From: Agromyces allii
GTDB taxonomy: Bacteria > Actinomycetota > Actinomycetes > Actinomycetales > Microbacteriaceae
Assembly (NCBI RefSeq): GCF_009749385.1
Contig: NZ_WBIN01000010.1
Coordinates: 62,001-126,000 of the forward strand
Direction of reading: 5' to 3'
Length of the DNA: 64,000 nucleotides
Below the pieces are notes generated by a model that was given only the letters and a program-made list of their open reading frames with translations, did no database searches and was not told the DNA's origin. A program made the translations under genes and the position numbers. This document shows, piece after piece, positions 48,141 through 55,777 of this stretch. Numbering within the stretch: position 1 is the first letter of the stretch; each line of letters opens with the position of its first letter.

Positions 48141-48174
48141 CCCACTCCCCGAGCCGCGAAGGACCGACCCGACC

Positions 48175-49458
48175 ATGAGCATCGCCCCCTCCGTCCCCCA
48201 CGTGATCGACCGCGCGACCTGCACGGCCCTCGACGCCGCCGACCCGCTCGCCGGGCACCGCGACCTGTTCGACCTGCCCGAGGGCGTGGTCTACCTCGAC
48301 GGCAACTCGCTCGGCGCGCTCCCCCGTGCGACGGCCGCGCACGTGCAGCGCGTGATCGCCGAGGAGTGGGGCACCGGGCTCATCCGCAGCTGGAACGACG
48401 CCGGCTGGTTCACCAAGCCGGTCGACCTCGGCGACCGCATCGCCCCGCTCATCGGCGCGTCGGCGGGCGAGGTGGTGCTCGGCGACTCGACGTCGGCGAG
48501 CCTGTTCCAGGTCGCGGTCGCGGCGGCGCGTCTACGCCCCGAGCGCCGGGTGATCGTCTCGGAGCGGGGCAACTTCCCGACCGACCTCTACGTGCTCGAA
48601 TCGGTGCAGGAACTGCTCGGCGAGCCGGCCCGACCGCTCGAGCGCCGACTCGTCGACGACGAGGGCCCGACCCTCGCCGACGTGCTCGGCGAGGACGTCA
48701 CGGTCGTCGTGCTAACTCATGTGAACTACCGCACCGGACGCATGTACGACATGGCGGAGGTGACGCGTCAGGTGCACGCGGCCGGCGCGATCATGGTGTG
48801 GGATCTCTGCCACAGCGTCGGCGCCGTGCCCGTCGACCTCAACGGCGCCGGGGCGGACTTCGCGATCGGATGCACGTACAAGTACCTCAACGGCGGCCCG
48901 GGCTCGCCGTCGTTCGTCTGGGTCGCCGAGCGGCACCAGGCGGCGGCGCGGCCGGCGATCACCGGCTGGCACGGGCACGCGAAGCCGTTCGACTTCGACG
49001 TCGAGTACGCGCCGGCGCCGGGCGTGACCCGGTTCCGCGTCGGCACGCCGCAGCTGCTCTCCGTCGCCGCCCTCGAGGCGAGCCTCGACATCTGGCGCGA
49101 TGTTGACATGGACCTCCTGCGGGAGAAGAGCCTCCGACTCACCGAGCTGTTCATCTCGCTCGTCGACTCGCGGCTCGCCCCGTGGGGCGTCGAGGTCGTC
49201 ACGCCGCGGCAGTCGGCCAGGCGCGGCAGCCAGGTCGCGCTGCGCGCCGGCGTCGCCGACGGCTACGCGGTCATGCAGGCGCTCATCGAGCGCGGGGTCA
49301 TCGGCGACTTCCGAGCGCCCGACCTGATGCGCTTCGGCTTCACGCCGCTCTACGTCTCGCACGCCGACGTGTGGGATGCCGTCGCCGTACTCGAGGACAT
49401 CCTCTCGACCGAGGTCTGGCGCGAGCCGCGGTACGCACGCCGCGGCGCCGTGACCTGA
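48175..49458 (+). CDS. kynU: Kynureninase
   Basis: 427 residues, fold-type I PLP hydrolase. Cleaves 3-hydroxykynurenine (or kynurenine) to 3-hydroxyanthranilate (or anthranilate) plus alanine. YLDGNSLGALP near 41-51, IVSERGNFPTDLYV, VWDLCHSVGAVPVDL and GCTYKYLNGGPGSPSF with Schiff-base Lys236 are classic kynureninase motifs. It is the last gene of the operon, 34 bp after the decarboxylase and followed by a hairpin. It supplies the substrate of the dioxygenase. The upstream tryptophan and kynurenine oxygenases are not in the window. Confidence 0.96.
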   Translation: MSIAPSVPHVIDRATCTALDAADPLAGHRDLFDLPEGVVYLDGNSLGALPRATAAHVQRVIAEEWGTGLIRSWNDAGWFTKPVDLGDRIAPLIGASAGEVVLGDSTSASLFQVAVAAARLRPERRVIVSERGNFPTDLYVLESVQELLGEPARPLERRLVDDEGPTLADVLGEDVTVVVLTHVNYRTGRMYDMAEVTRQVHAAGAIMVWDLCHSVGAVPVDLNGAGADFAIGCTYKYLNGGPGSPSFVWVAERHQAAARPAITGWHGHAKPFDFDVEYAPAPGVTRFRVGTPQLLSVAALEASLDIWRDVDMDLLREKSLRLTELFISLVDSRLAPWGVEVVTPRQSARRGSQVALRAGVADGYAVMQALIERGVIGDFRAPDLMRFGFTPLYVSHADVWDAVAVLEDILSTEVWREPRYARRGAVT

Positions 49459-49463
49459 GAAGC

Positions 49464-49499
49464 CCGGCGGGCCGGTCGGCCCATCGACCGACCCGCCGG
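49464..49499 (+). terminator. Hairpin terminator after kynU
   Basis: CCGGCGGG at 49464-49471 pairs with CCCGCCGG at 49492-49499. After a 2-nt internal loop, GGTCG pairs with CGACC around a 6-nt loop. It begins six bases after the kynU stop and should end the catabolic transcript before the PucR gene. Confidence 0.8.
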
Positions 49500-49641
49500 T
49501 CGGCATCGTGCCGACCACCCGATCCGACAGCCGACCGCCTCTGCGCGACCCCCGACGCCCAGCGCGACATCCGACGCCCGCCTGTACACTCAAGCCTGCA
49601 TGTTCGACACCGCGTACATGCCCGAGTGAAGGGTGGCCAGG

Positions 49642-51204
49642 GTGCAACCGACGGTGCAGACCCTGCTCGATCGCCCGGAGCTCGCGCTCGGGCTGCTCAC
49701 CCCGGCGACCGCCCTGCCCGCAGATGCGCTCGCCTCGCCCGTGATGTGGGTGCACAGCTCCGATCTCGCCGACCCCGCGCAGTTCCTCGACGAGGGCCAG
49801 GTGCTGCTCACCACGGGCACGCAGTTCGACCTCGACGAAGCGCGGGCGGATGCCGCGGGCTTCGCACGCGCGTACGTGCAGCGCCTGCGCGATCGCGGCG
49901 TCGCCGCACTCGGGTTCGGCACCGAGGTGATCCGCGACGGCACGCCCGCGACGCTCGTCGACGCGTGCACCGAGCTCGGACTCCCGCTCTTCGAGGTGCC
50001 GTTCCGGGTGCCGTTCATCGCGATCGCGCGACTCGTGGCCGACCTCCTCGCCGAAGACGCGTACGCGCGCGAGGCGTGGGCGCTGCAGGCCCAGCGCGCG
50101 ATCTCGCGCGCCGCGCTGCGCCCCGACGGCCTCTCGGCCACGCTCGCCGAGCTCTCGCAACGGCTCGGGACCTGGGTCGGCCTCATCGACGCGACCGGCA
50201 ACCTCGACCGCGAGTCGCCCGCCGGCGGTCTCCCCCAGCCCGCCCTCGGCGAGGTCGTCGGCGAGGCCAGATCGATGCTGCGCCGCGGACAGCGCGCGGG
50301 CCGCAGCCTGCTCGCCGGCGAATCGGTCGGCGAGCCGCAGCGGGTGACCCTGCAGACCCTCGGATCGGGCGGCGCCCTGCGCGGCGTGCTCGCGATCGGC
50401 GACTCCCCCGAGCTCGATCAGGCCGGCCGCGAGGTCGTGAACTCGGTCATCGCGCTCGCCGGGCTCGCGCTCGAGCAGAACCGCAACCTCGACCGTGCAC
50501 GCGGCCACCTGCGTTCGGGACTCCTGCGGAGCCTGCTGGCCGGCGACCTCGCGCTCGCGCGCGGCGTGGCCACCGAGATGTGGGGCCCGCTGCCCGAGGG
50601 CCAGGTGCGGGTGGCCGTGACCGACGACCCCGGCCACGCGCTCGACCGCCTGTCGGAGCTGCTCGAGCTCCGCGTCGACGAGCGCGACGGCCGCCTGTTC
50701 TTCGCCCGTGACGCGCACCGCGTCGTGCTCGTCCTCGAGGTCGCCGACTCGGCCATCGCCGAGGAGCTCGCGACCGAGTTCGACCTGCCCGTCGGCATCT
50801 CCGACGCGGTCGAGCTCGAACAGCTCCAGGTCGCGCACGAGCAGGCGCTGCGCGCGCTCGAGCGGGCCCGCGAGTCCGGATCGGCGGCCCGCGTCGTCGC
50901 GTTCGACGAGATCAGTCGGCAGGGCGTGCTCGCGTTCCTCGCCCGAACGGACGCGCGGGCGGTCGCGGTCGCGACGCTCGCACCGCTCGTGCAGCACGAC
51001 GCGGCATCCGGAACCACCCTCGTCGACACCGTGCGCACCTGGCTCGAGAACGGCGGCCAGTTCGACGCGACCGCGCAGCAGCTCGGCGTGCACCGGCACA
51101 CCGTTCGCAGTCGCATCGCACTCGCCGAGCGCCTGCTCGAGCGCGACCTCTCGGGTTTCCACGCGCGCGCCGACCTCTGGGCGGCGCTGCTCGCCGTGCA
51201 GTAG
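49642..51204 (+). CDS. PucR-family transcriptional regulator
   Basis: About 520 residues. An N-terminal PucR/purine catabolism-type domain (about 1-125; PVMWVHSSDLADPAQFLDEGQVLLTTG) is followed by a GGDEF-like middle region and a C-terminal HTH_30 (WLENGGQFDATAQQLGVHRHTVRSRIALAERLL). A GTG at 49633 is in frame, but GAAGG nine bases upstream favours GTG 49642. It follows the kynureninase operon after a terminator, in the same direction. It may regulate that operon or another nitrogen-catabolic set; its targets are not evident. Confidence 0.88.
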   Translation: MQPTVQTLLDRPELALGLLTPATALPADALASPVMWVHSSDLADPAQFLDEGQVLLTTGTQFDLDEARADAAGFARAYVQRLRDRGVAALGFGTEVIRDGTPATLVDACTELGLPLFEVPFRVPFIAIARLVADLLAEDAYAREAWALQAQRAISRAALRPDGLSATLAELSQRLGTWVGLIDATGNLDRESPAGGLPQPALGEVVGEARSMLRRGQRAGRSLLAGESVGEPQRVTLQTLGSGGALRGVLAIGDSPELDQAGREVVNSVIALAGLALEQNRNLDRARGHLRSGLLRSLLAGDLALARGVATEMWGPLPEGQVRVAVTDDPGHALDRLSELLELRVDERDGRLFFARDAHRVVLVLEVADSAIAEELATEFDLPVGISDAVELEQLQVAHEQALRALERARESGSAARVVAFDEISRQGVLAFLARTDARAVAVATLAPLVQHDAASGTTLVDTVRTWLENGGQFDATAQQLGVHRHTVRSRIALAERLLERDLSGFHARADLWAALLAVQ

Positions 51205-51214
51205 CCGACCACGA

Positions 51215-51272
51215 CGGGCGGATGCCGCGGCGGGCCGTATACCGCCGAGCGCCGGCCCGCGGCATCCGCCCG
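51215..51272 (+). terminator. Perfect 16-bp inverted repeat after the PucR gene
   Basis: CGGGCGGATGCCGCGG at 51215-51230 is exactly complementary to 51257-51272. The 26-nt loop holds further GGCC/GGCC complementarity. It begins 11 bases after the PucR stop. The arm contains the GGATGCC motif that is abundant elsewhere. Confidence 0.75.
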
Positions 51273-51295
51273 CTCTGCTCAGGCGCCCGTCTGGC

Positions 51296-51381
51296 TCAGG
51301 CGAACGCACCCGGCTCAGTCGAACGGCCGCTGCTCAGGACGGAACTCGGCAGATCGTCCTGAGCAGCGCGCGTTCGCCTGA
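51296..51381. terminator. Double nested inverted repeat between convergent genes
   Basis: An outer 12-bp stem (TCAGGCGAACGC at 51296-51307, complement at 51370-51381) encloses an inner 13-bp stem (GCTGCTCAGGACG at 51329-51341, complement at 51355-51367) with a 13-nt loop. Both stems are perfect. It ends 21 bases from the beta-glucosidase stop, so it probably terminates that minus-strand gene. It resembles in layout the nested elements at 8274 and 20699. Confidence 0.72.
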
Positions 51382-51401
51382 ACTCGCGCCCACGACGGGA
51401 C

Positions 51402-52781
51402 TCAGCCGCGCTGGTCGGCGACGACCCCTCGGTACCAGGCGAACGCGTCCTTGCGGGTGCGTTCCCCGGTCTCGAAGTCGACGTGCACGAGCCCGAACCG
51501 CTGCGTGTACCCCTGCGCCCACTCGAAGTTGTCGATGAGCGACCAGAGGAAGTACCCGCGCACGTCGACGCCGCGGTCGATCGCCGCAGCGACCGCGCGC
51601 AGGTGCCCGTCGAGGTAGTCGATGCGCTCGACGTCGTGCACGGCCGGCTCGCCGTCGGGGCCCGGAACGACCTCGTCGACGTACGAGGCGCCGTTCTCGG
51701 TGATGACGACGGGCGGCAGCGCATCGCCGTAGTCGCGGCGGAGACTCACGAGCAGCTCGGTGAACGCCTCGGGCACGACCGGCCAGTCGAAGCCCGTGAC
51801 CGGCGTGCCCGCCGGCGGCCCGACCGGCTCGAACGGGAGTCCGGCGAGCGCGAACTCCGACCCCTCGGCCGGCGCGGCCACGTACGTGGGGTTGTACGAG
51901 TTGACGCCGTAGAAGTCGAGCGGGGCCGCGATCGTGTCGAGGTCGCCGGGCTCGAGACCCGGGAACGCATCGAGCCCGAACGCCGACAGGTCGGGGTACG
52001 CCCCGGTGAGCACGGGGTCGATGAAGATGCGGTTGTAGACGAGGTCGAAGGCGACGGCGGCGACCAGGTCGGCCGGCTCATCGGAGGCGGGCACGACGAG
52101 CGTGTGGTTGTTCGTGATGCCGACCTCCGCGGTGCCCGACGCGGCGCGGATCGCGGCGACGGCGAGCCCGTGCCCGAGCAGCTGGTGGTGCACGGTCGGC
52201 AGGGCGCCGAGCATGAGCGTGCGGCCCGGCGCCTGGGTGCCGAGCGCGTACCCCTCGAGCGTCGTCATGGCGGGCTCGTTGAGCGTGACCCAGCGTCCGA
52301 CGCGGTCGCCGAGGCGGTCGAGCACGAGCCCGACGGACTCGGCGTAGCGCTCCGCGGTATCGCGCACGAGCCACCCGCCGGCGTCTTCGAGCGGCTGCGG
52401 AAGGTCCCAGTGGTAGAGCGTCGCGAGGGGCGCGATGCCGGCCTCGGCGAGCGCGTCGACGAATCGCTCGTAGTGGTCGAGCCCCGCGGCGTTGGCCGCC
52501 CCCGAGCCGCCGGGCTGCACGCGCGGCCACGAGATCGAGAACCGGTAGTCGGTCGCCCCGAGCTCGCCGAGCAGGGCGATGTCGTCGCGCCAGCGGCGAT
52601 AGCTGTCGGCCGCCGTCTCGGCGTTCGAGCCGTCGATCACCCGGCCGGGCTCGGCGGTGAACGTGTCCCAGATGCTCGGCCCGCGCCCGTCGGCCGTCGT
52701 GGCGCCCTCGATCTGGAACGCGGCCGTGGCCGCGCCCCACCGGAAGCCCTGCGGGAATCGGGGCATGCGTTCGTCGACCAC
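51402..52781 (-). CDS. bglB: GH1 beta-glucosidase
   Basis: 459 residues, (beta/alpha)8 barrel glycoside hydrolase family 1. It hydrolyses beta-linked glucosides or galactosides in the cytosol; no signal peptide is present. FPQGFRWGAATAAFQIEGA opens the protein, WVTLNEPAM contains acid/base Glu169, and VVITENGASYVDE contains nucleophile Glu362. FLWSLIDNFEWAQGYTQRFGLVHVDF is the conserved aglycone/phosphate-region motif. A perfect 30-bp palindrome lies 21 bases upstream of the ATG. No sugar transporter sits beside it. Confidence 0.95.
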   Translation of the reverse strand: MVDERMPRFPQGFRWGAATAAFQIEGATTADGRGPSIWDTFTAEPGRVIDGSNAETAADSYRRWRDDIALLGELGATDYRFSISWPRVQPGGSGAANAAGLDHYERFVDALAEAGIAPLATLYHWDLPQPLEDAGGWLVRDTAERYAESVGLVLDRLGDRVGRWVTLNEPAMTTLEGYALGTQAPGRTLMLGALPTVHHQLLGHGLAVAAIRAASGTAEVGITNNHTLVVPASDEPADLVAAVAFDLVYNRIFIDPVLTGAYPDLSAFGLDAFPGLEPGDLDTIAAPLDFYGVNSYNPTYVAAPAEGSEFALAGLPFEPVGPPAGTPVTGFDWPVVPEAFTELLVSLRRDYGDALPPVVITENGASYVDEVVPGPDGEPAVHDVERIDYLDGHLRAVAAAIDRGVDVRGYFLWSLIDNFEWAQGYTQRFGLVHVDFETGERTRKDAFAWYRGVVADQRG

Positions 52782-52801
52782 TGGTACCTCGCCATCGAAG
52801 A

Positions 52802-52831
52802 TCCGAAGTGGGTCAGCTGACCCACTTCGGA
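52802..52831. promoter_or_regulatory. Perfect 30-bp palindrome between bglB and SGNH hydrolase
   Basis: TCCGAAGTGGGTCAG (52802-52816) is followed without spacer by its exact complement (52817-52831). It is in the 101-bp divergent promoter region, adjacent to the bglB start. Position argues for an operator rather than a terminator. No regulator gene adjoins, so a trans-encoded repressor would be needed. Confidence 0.7.
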
Positions 52832-52869
52832 CACCCTAGCGGTGCGCCCGCCGCTGCGCCATGGAAAGG

Positions 52870-52875
52870 TAGCGT
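52870..52875 (+). promoter_or_regulatory. -10-like box of the SGNH hydrolase
   Basis: TAGCGT lies seven bases before the ATG at 52883, with no ribosome-binding sequence, suggesting a leaderless transcript. Confidence 0.4.
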
Positions 52876-52882
52876 TGAGCGC

Positions 52883-53653
52883 ATGTTCCACTCCTATGCG
52901 GCGATCGGCGACAGCTTCACCGAGGGCGTCGGCGACGAACTGCCCGACGGCAGCGTGCGCGGCTGGGCCGACTTCGTCGCCATGGGCCTCGCCATCGCGG
53001 CGCGCGAACCCATCGGCTACGCGAACCTCGCGATCCGCGGCCGCAAGCTCGGCCCCATCGTCGACGAGCAGCTCGAGGTCGCAATCGCCCTGAAGCCCGA
53101 GGTCATCAGCTTCAACGGCGGCGGCAACGACATGCTGCGGCCCCGCATGCCCGAGGAGCGCGTGGCCGGCCGGTTCCGCCAGGCCGTGCACCGCATCCGC
53201 GAGGAGGGCATCCACGTGCTCATGCTGAGCGGCGCGAACCCCACCGAACACCTCCCGCTCGGCAAGGTGTTCGACACGCGCGGCGTGCGCCTGACCGAGG
53301 CGCTCTCCGACCTCGCCGAGCTCGACGGCGTCACGTTCGTCGACAACTTCAACGACCGGGGCCTGCGCGACATCCGCTACTGGTCGGCCGACAAGCTGCA
53401 CCTGAACTCGCTCGGTCACGCACGCGTCGCGAGCAACGTGCTCACCGCGATCGGCGTGCCGGTGCCCGACGAGTGGGGCGTGGCCGAGGTCGCCGCCGCC
53501 CCCGCGGGGCCGCGCAGCCGCAACACCGCCGCCTACTACCGAGAGTTCGTGCTGCCGTGGATCGGCCGCCGCCTCACCGGCCGCTCCTCTGGCGACGGCC
53601 GCACGGCCAAGCGCGCCACGCTCGAACCGCTCACGCCGGACTCCGCGCACTGA
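52883..53653 (+). CDS. SGNH/GDSL-family hydrolase
   Basis: 256 residues, no signal peptide. Block I AAIGDSFTEGVGDE has the nucleophile Ser11, block III is SFNGGGNDML, and block V DKLHLNSLGHARVA supplies the catalytic Asp and His. Such enzymes hydrolyse esters, often acyl or acetyl groups of lipids or carbohydrates, in the cytosol in this case. An in-frame ATG at 52808 lies inside the palindrome and is unlikely. Its stop and that of the convergent FBP-type gene share the palindrome TGACGCGTCA at 53651-53660. Confidence 0.9.
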   Translation: MFHSYAAIGDSFTEGVGDELPDGSVRGWADFVAMGLAIAAREPIGYANLAIRGRKLGPIVDEQLEVAIALKPEVISFNGGGNDMLRPRMPEERVAGRFRQAVHRIREEGIHVLMLSGANPTEHLPLGKVFDTRGVRLTEALSDLAELDGVTFVDNFNDRGLRDIRYWSADKLHLNSLGHARVASNVLTAIGVPVPDEWGVAEVAAAPAGPRSRNTAAYYREFVLPWIGRRLTGRSSGDGRTAKRATLEPLTPDSAH

Positions 53654-53657
53654 CGCG

Positions 53658-54149
53658 TCAGGAGCCGTCGCGCACAGCCTGCACGAAGCCCGACACATGC
53701 TCGCGCAGCGCCTCGATGCGCTGGCGCCGCGCGGCCTCGACGTCGAACCCGATGTACGCCACGGGCGGCAGGCGTCGCACGTTGCGCGAGCACTCGAAGC
53801 CCGCGCACGCGAGCGTGCCGACGGTGTCGCCGTTGCGGCCGGCCGCGCCCGAGCGCTTGGCCGTGTAGAACACCACGTCGTTCGGCAGGGTCACGTCTTC
53901 GCACCACGAGCACTGCGGGCGCGTGCGGATGCGGCCCTCGGCCTGGCGCAGCATGATGCCGACGAGGCCGTCGACGGTCTCGGTCACGACGTAGCCGACC
54001 TTCGGCAGCTTGGGGTCGCGCCATCCGAGGAAGTCGAACGCATCCCACTGGAGGGTCGCGAAGTCGGCGGGCAGGGTCGCCGCAGCGCGTTCGCGCTGGG
54101 AGGCGTTGATGAATGAGGCGCGGATGCGCGCGCCGTCGATGGGCAGCAT
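53658..54149 (-). CDS. FusB/FBP-type zinc-finger protein, copy 1
   Basis: 163 residues. The C-terminal half is a treble-clef zinc finger of the FBP (elongation factor G-binding) class: Cys80, Cys83, Cys115 and Cys120 in CSWC and CAGFEC. It also has AKRSGAAGRNGDTVG between the Cys pairs and YIGFDVEAARRQRIEALREHVSGFV at the end. FusB relatives bind EF-G and can release it from stalled or fusidic-acid-bound ribosomes; whether this protein does so is inference. A related gene lies 1 kb away at 55209 on the same strand. AAGGA eight bases upstream supports the ATG. Confidence 0.85.
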   Translation of the reverse strand: MLPIDGARIRASFINASQRERAAATLPADFATLQWDAFDFLGWRDPKLPKVGYVVTETVDGLVGIMLRQAEGRIRTRPQCSWCEDVTLPNDVVFYTAKRSGAAGRNGDTVGTLACAGFECSRNVRRLPPVAYIGFDVEAARRQRIEALREHVSGFVQAVRDGS

Positions 54150-54406
54150 GATGATGAGTCCTTCGTGGTGCCGGGTCGTTTGTGCGACCCGACGTGTTGG
54201 GTTCGGTTCCGAGTGGAGAGCCTGAGCGGCGAGCGCGGCTCAGGCAGTCGATCGCGCCGAGGCGCGGGAGTTCACGGGCGCGACGGCCCTCTCCTGCCGG
54301 CTTCGAGAACGCCGACGACCTCCAGACGCCCCAGGGGCATCGAGAACGGAACGGTCTGACTCACAAGCGCCGAGTGTACACAGCCGCGCTGAGCGGGGAC
54401 CCTGCA

Positions 54407-55183
54407 CTATCGCCGCATCGACCACTCGAGCTCGGTCGAGTCGGCGGTCCACGCGAACTCCACGCCGTCGCCCGGCCCGACCCCCACGGGCCGCAGCACA
54501 TCGCGCAGCTGCTCGTACCGCACGAGCTGCCGGATGCCGGTCCTGGCGAAGTCGGACTCCGCGATGCACGTCGTGCCCGATCCGCTCCAGTTCTGACGCT
54601 GCAGCGTCATGCACACGTCGCCCCGATCGCGGAACACCCACGCGTCGTACCCCACCCCGGCGCCGATGTACCGCACCGACGCGAGCGACTCGGGCGTCAG
54701 GATGTCGTCGATTCCCGGCAGGAGCGCCTGCGACGGATCCGGTGCCCGATCGAAGATCTCCAGACCCCTCGGAGGTTCCGCGAGCTCGCGAAGCGGACCG
54801 AGCAGCGCGACCACGCCGAGGGCGGCGGCCACGGCGACCACGATCAGCGCCCGGCGGCGCCTGCCGGTCGGAACACCGGTCCGCGCGGCCTCGCCCGTCT
54901 CCGACGCGTCGCCCGCCGCGTCGTCGGCGTCGACCACGTCGACCACGTCGACCACGTCGACGACGTCCGTCCGCTGCACCCGGTCGAGCACCGTGAGCGC
55001 GCCGCGTTCCGGCATCGCCGGCGACTGCTGCGCTCCACCGGCCGAGGCCGAACGCGCGAGTTCCGCCTCCGCCGACTCGAGCTCCGCCGCAGCCGCGCCC
55101 AGGTGCCCGTCGGGCGTGCCGTAGACGATGCGTCGAAGCGCCGCCACGCGGGCCTCGAGCTCGGAACGATCGGAGGACGTCAT
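54407..55183 (-). CDS. Single-pass membrane protein of unknown function
   Basis: 258 residues. A charged N-terminus (1-40) resembles a short coiled coil. A repeat VVDVVDVVDVVD near residues 74-85 is coded by a 9-bp DNA repeat. One membrane helix (ALIVVAVAAALGVVALLGPL) lies near 112-131. The C-terminal domain of about 125 residues carries two cysteines (GDVCMTLQRQ and TTCIAES) that could form a disulfide outside the membrane. I do not recognise the family. It lies between two FBP-type genes on the same strand, 25 bp from the second. Confidence 0.75.
   Translation of the reverse strand: MTSSDRSELEARVAALRRIVYGTPDGHLGAAAAELESAEAELARSASAGGAQQSPAMPERGALTVLDRVQRTDVVDVVDVVDVVDADDAAGDASETGEAARTGVPTGRRRRALIVVAVAAALGVVALLGPLRELAEPPRGLEIFDRAPDPSQALLPGIDDILTPESLASVRYIGAGVGYDAWVFRDRGDVCMTLQRQNWSGSGTTCIAESDFARTGIRQLVRYEQLRDVLRPVGVGPGDGVEFAWTADSTELEWSMRR
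54928..54963 (-). repeat. 9-bp tandem repeat in the unknown membrane protein gene
   Basis: GTCGACCAC (plus-strand reading) is repeated three times perfectly from 54928 with a fourth unit GTCGACGAC. In frame it codes Val-Val-Asp units, so expansion would lengthen the acidic stretch without a frameshift. Confidence 0.85.
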
Positions 55184-55208
55184 CGTCGACCTGCTCCCTT
55201 CGGCCCCG

Positions 55209-55706
55209 TCAGCCGGTCTCGACCACGTTCGCGACGAACGCCCTTGTGCGGCGGGCGAGGCCGTCGATGCTCTCGAGCTCGCGCAGGCTCGGCATGACCT
55301 CGGAGGGCGCCGCGGGACGGCCGAGGCGCACGGTGTCCTGGCAGGCGAGGTCGCTGCACATGTAGATGCCGACGCTGTCGCCGCGCTCGCCGGCCGGGCC
55401 GGCGCGACGGGCCGAGACCATCGCGACCTGGTCGGCGGGCTGCTGGGTGTGGCACAGGTTGCAGATCGCGGCGCGGTGGTGCGATCCGCTCGACGAGGGT
55501 GCACGGAGCACGATGCCGACCGGCGCACCGTCGAGCTCGGTCACGAGGTAGCCGCGGCCCGGGATGCGCGGGTCGCGCCAGGCGAACGCGTCGAGGTGCG
55601 CCCACTCGGTCACGAAGAACGACACCGGCAGCGAGAGTTGCGCGAGCTCGGCCTCCGAGGCGTTGCGCAACGCGTCGCGCACCTCGGCCTCGGTCAGCGC
55701 CTGCAT
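55209..55706 (-). CDS. FusB/FBP-type zinc-finger protein, copy 2
   Basis: 165 residues, paralogous to the protein at 53658. The zinc ligands are Cys82, Cys85, Cys117 and Cys122 (CNLC and CSDLAC), with the same spacing. SARRAGPAGERGDSVGIYMC matches the equivalent AKRSGAAGRNGDTVG region. Both begin with a domain containing the D-x-F-x-WRDP motif (LDAFAWRDPRIPGRGYLVTE here). The two copies differ widely outside these motifs, so the duplication is old or the genes were acquired separately. Predicted to act on EF-G or the ribosome, by family. Confidence 0.85.
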   Translation of the reverse strand: MQALTEAEVRDALRNASEAELAQLSLPVSFFVTEWAHLDAFAWRDPRIPGRGYLVTELDGAPVGIVLRAPSSSGSHHRAAICNLCHTQQPADQVAMVSARRAGPAGERGDSVGIYMCSDLACQDTVRLGRPAAPSEVMPSLRELESIDGLARRTRAFVANVVETG

Positions 55707-55777
55707 GGGTCCCCCGTGATTCGTCGAACCCGTCCAGTCTACGAAGGCGGGCGGCGCTCGGGCAGCCCGTCCGTCCG

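Noticed and set aside
49600-49660. CATGT/ACATG inverted repeat as PucR operator
   Set aside because: Only five bases per arm with a 13-bp spacer; too weak to distinguish from chance.
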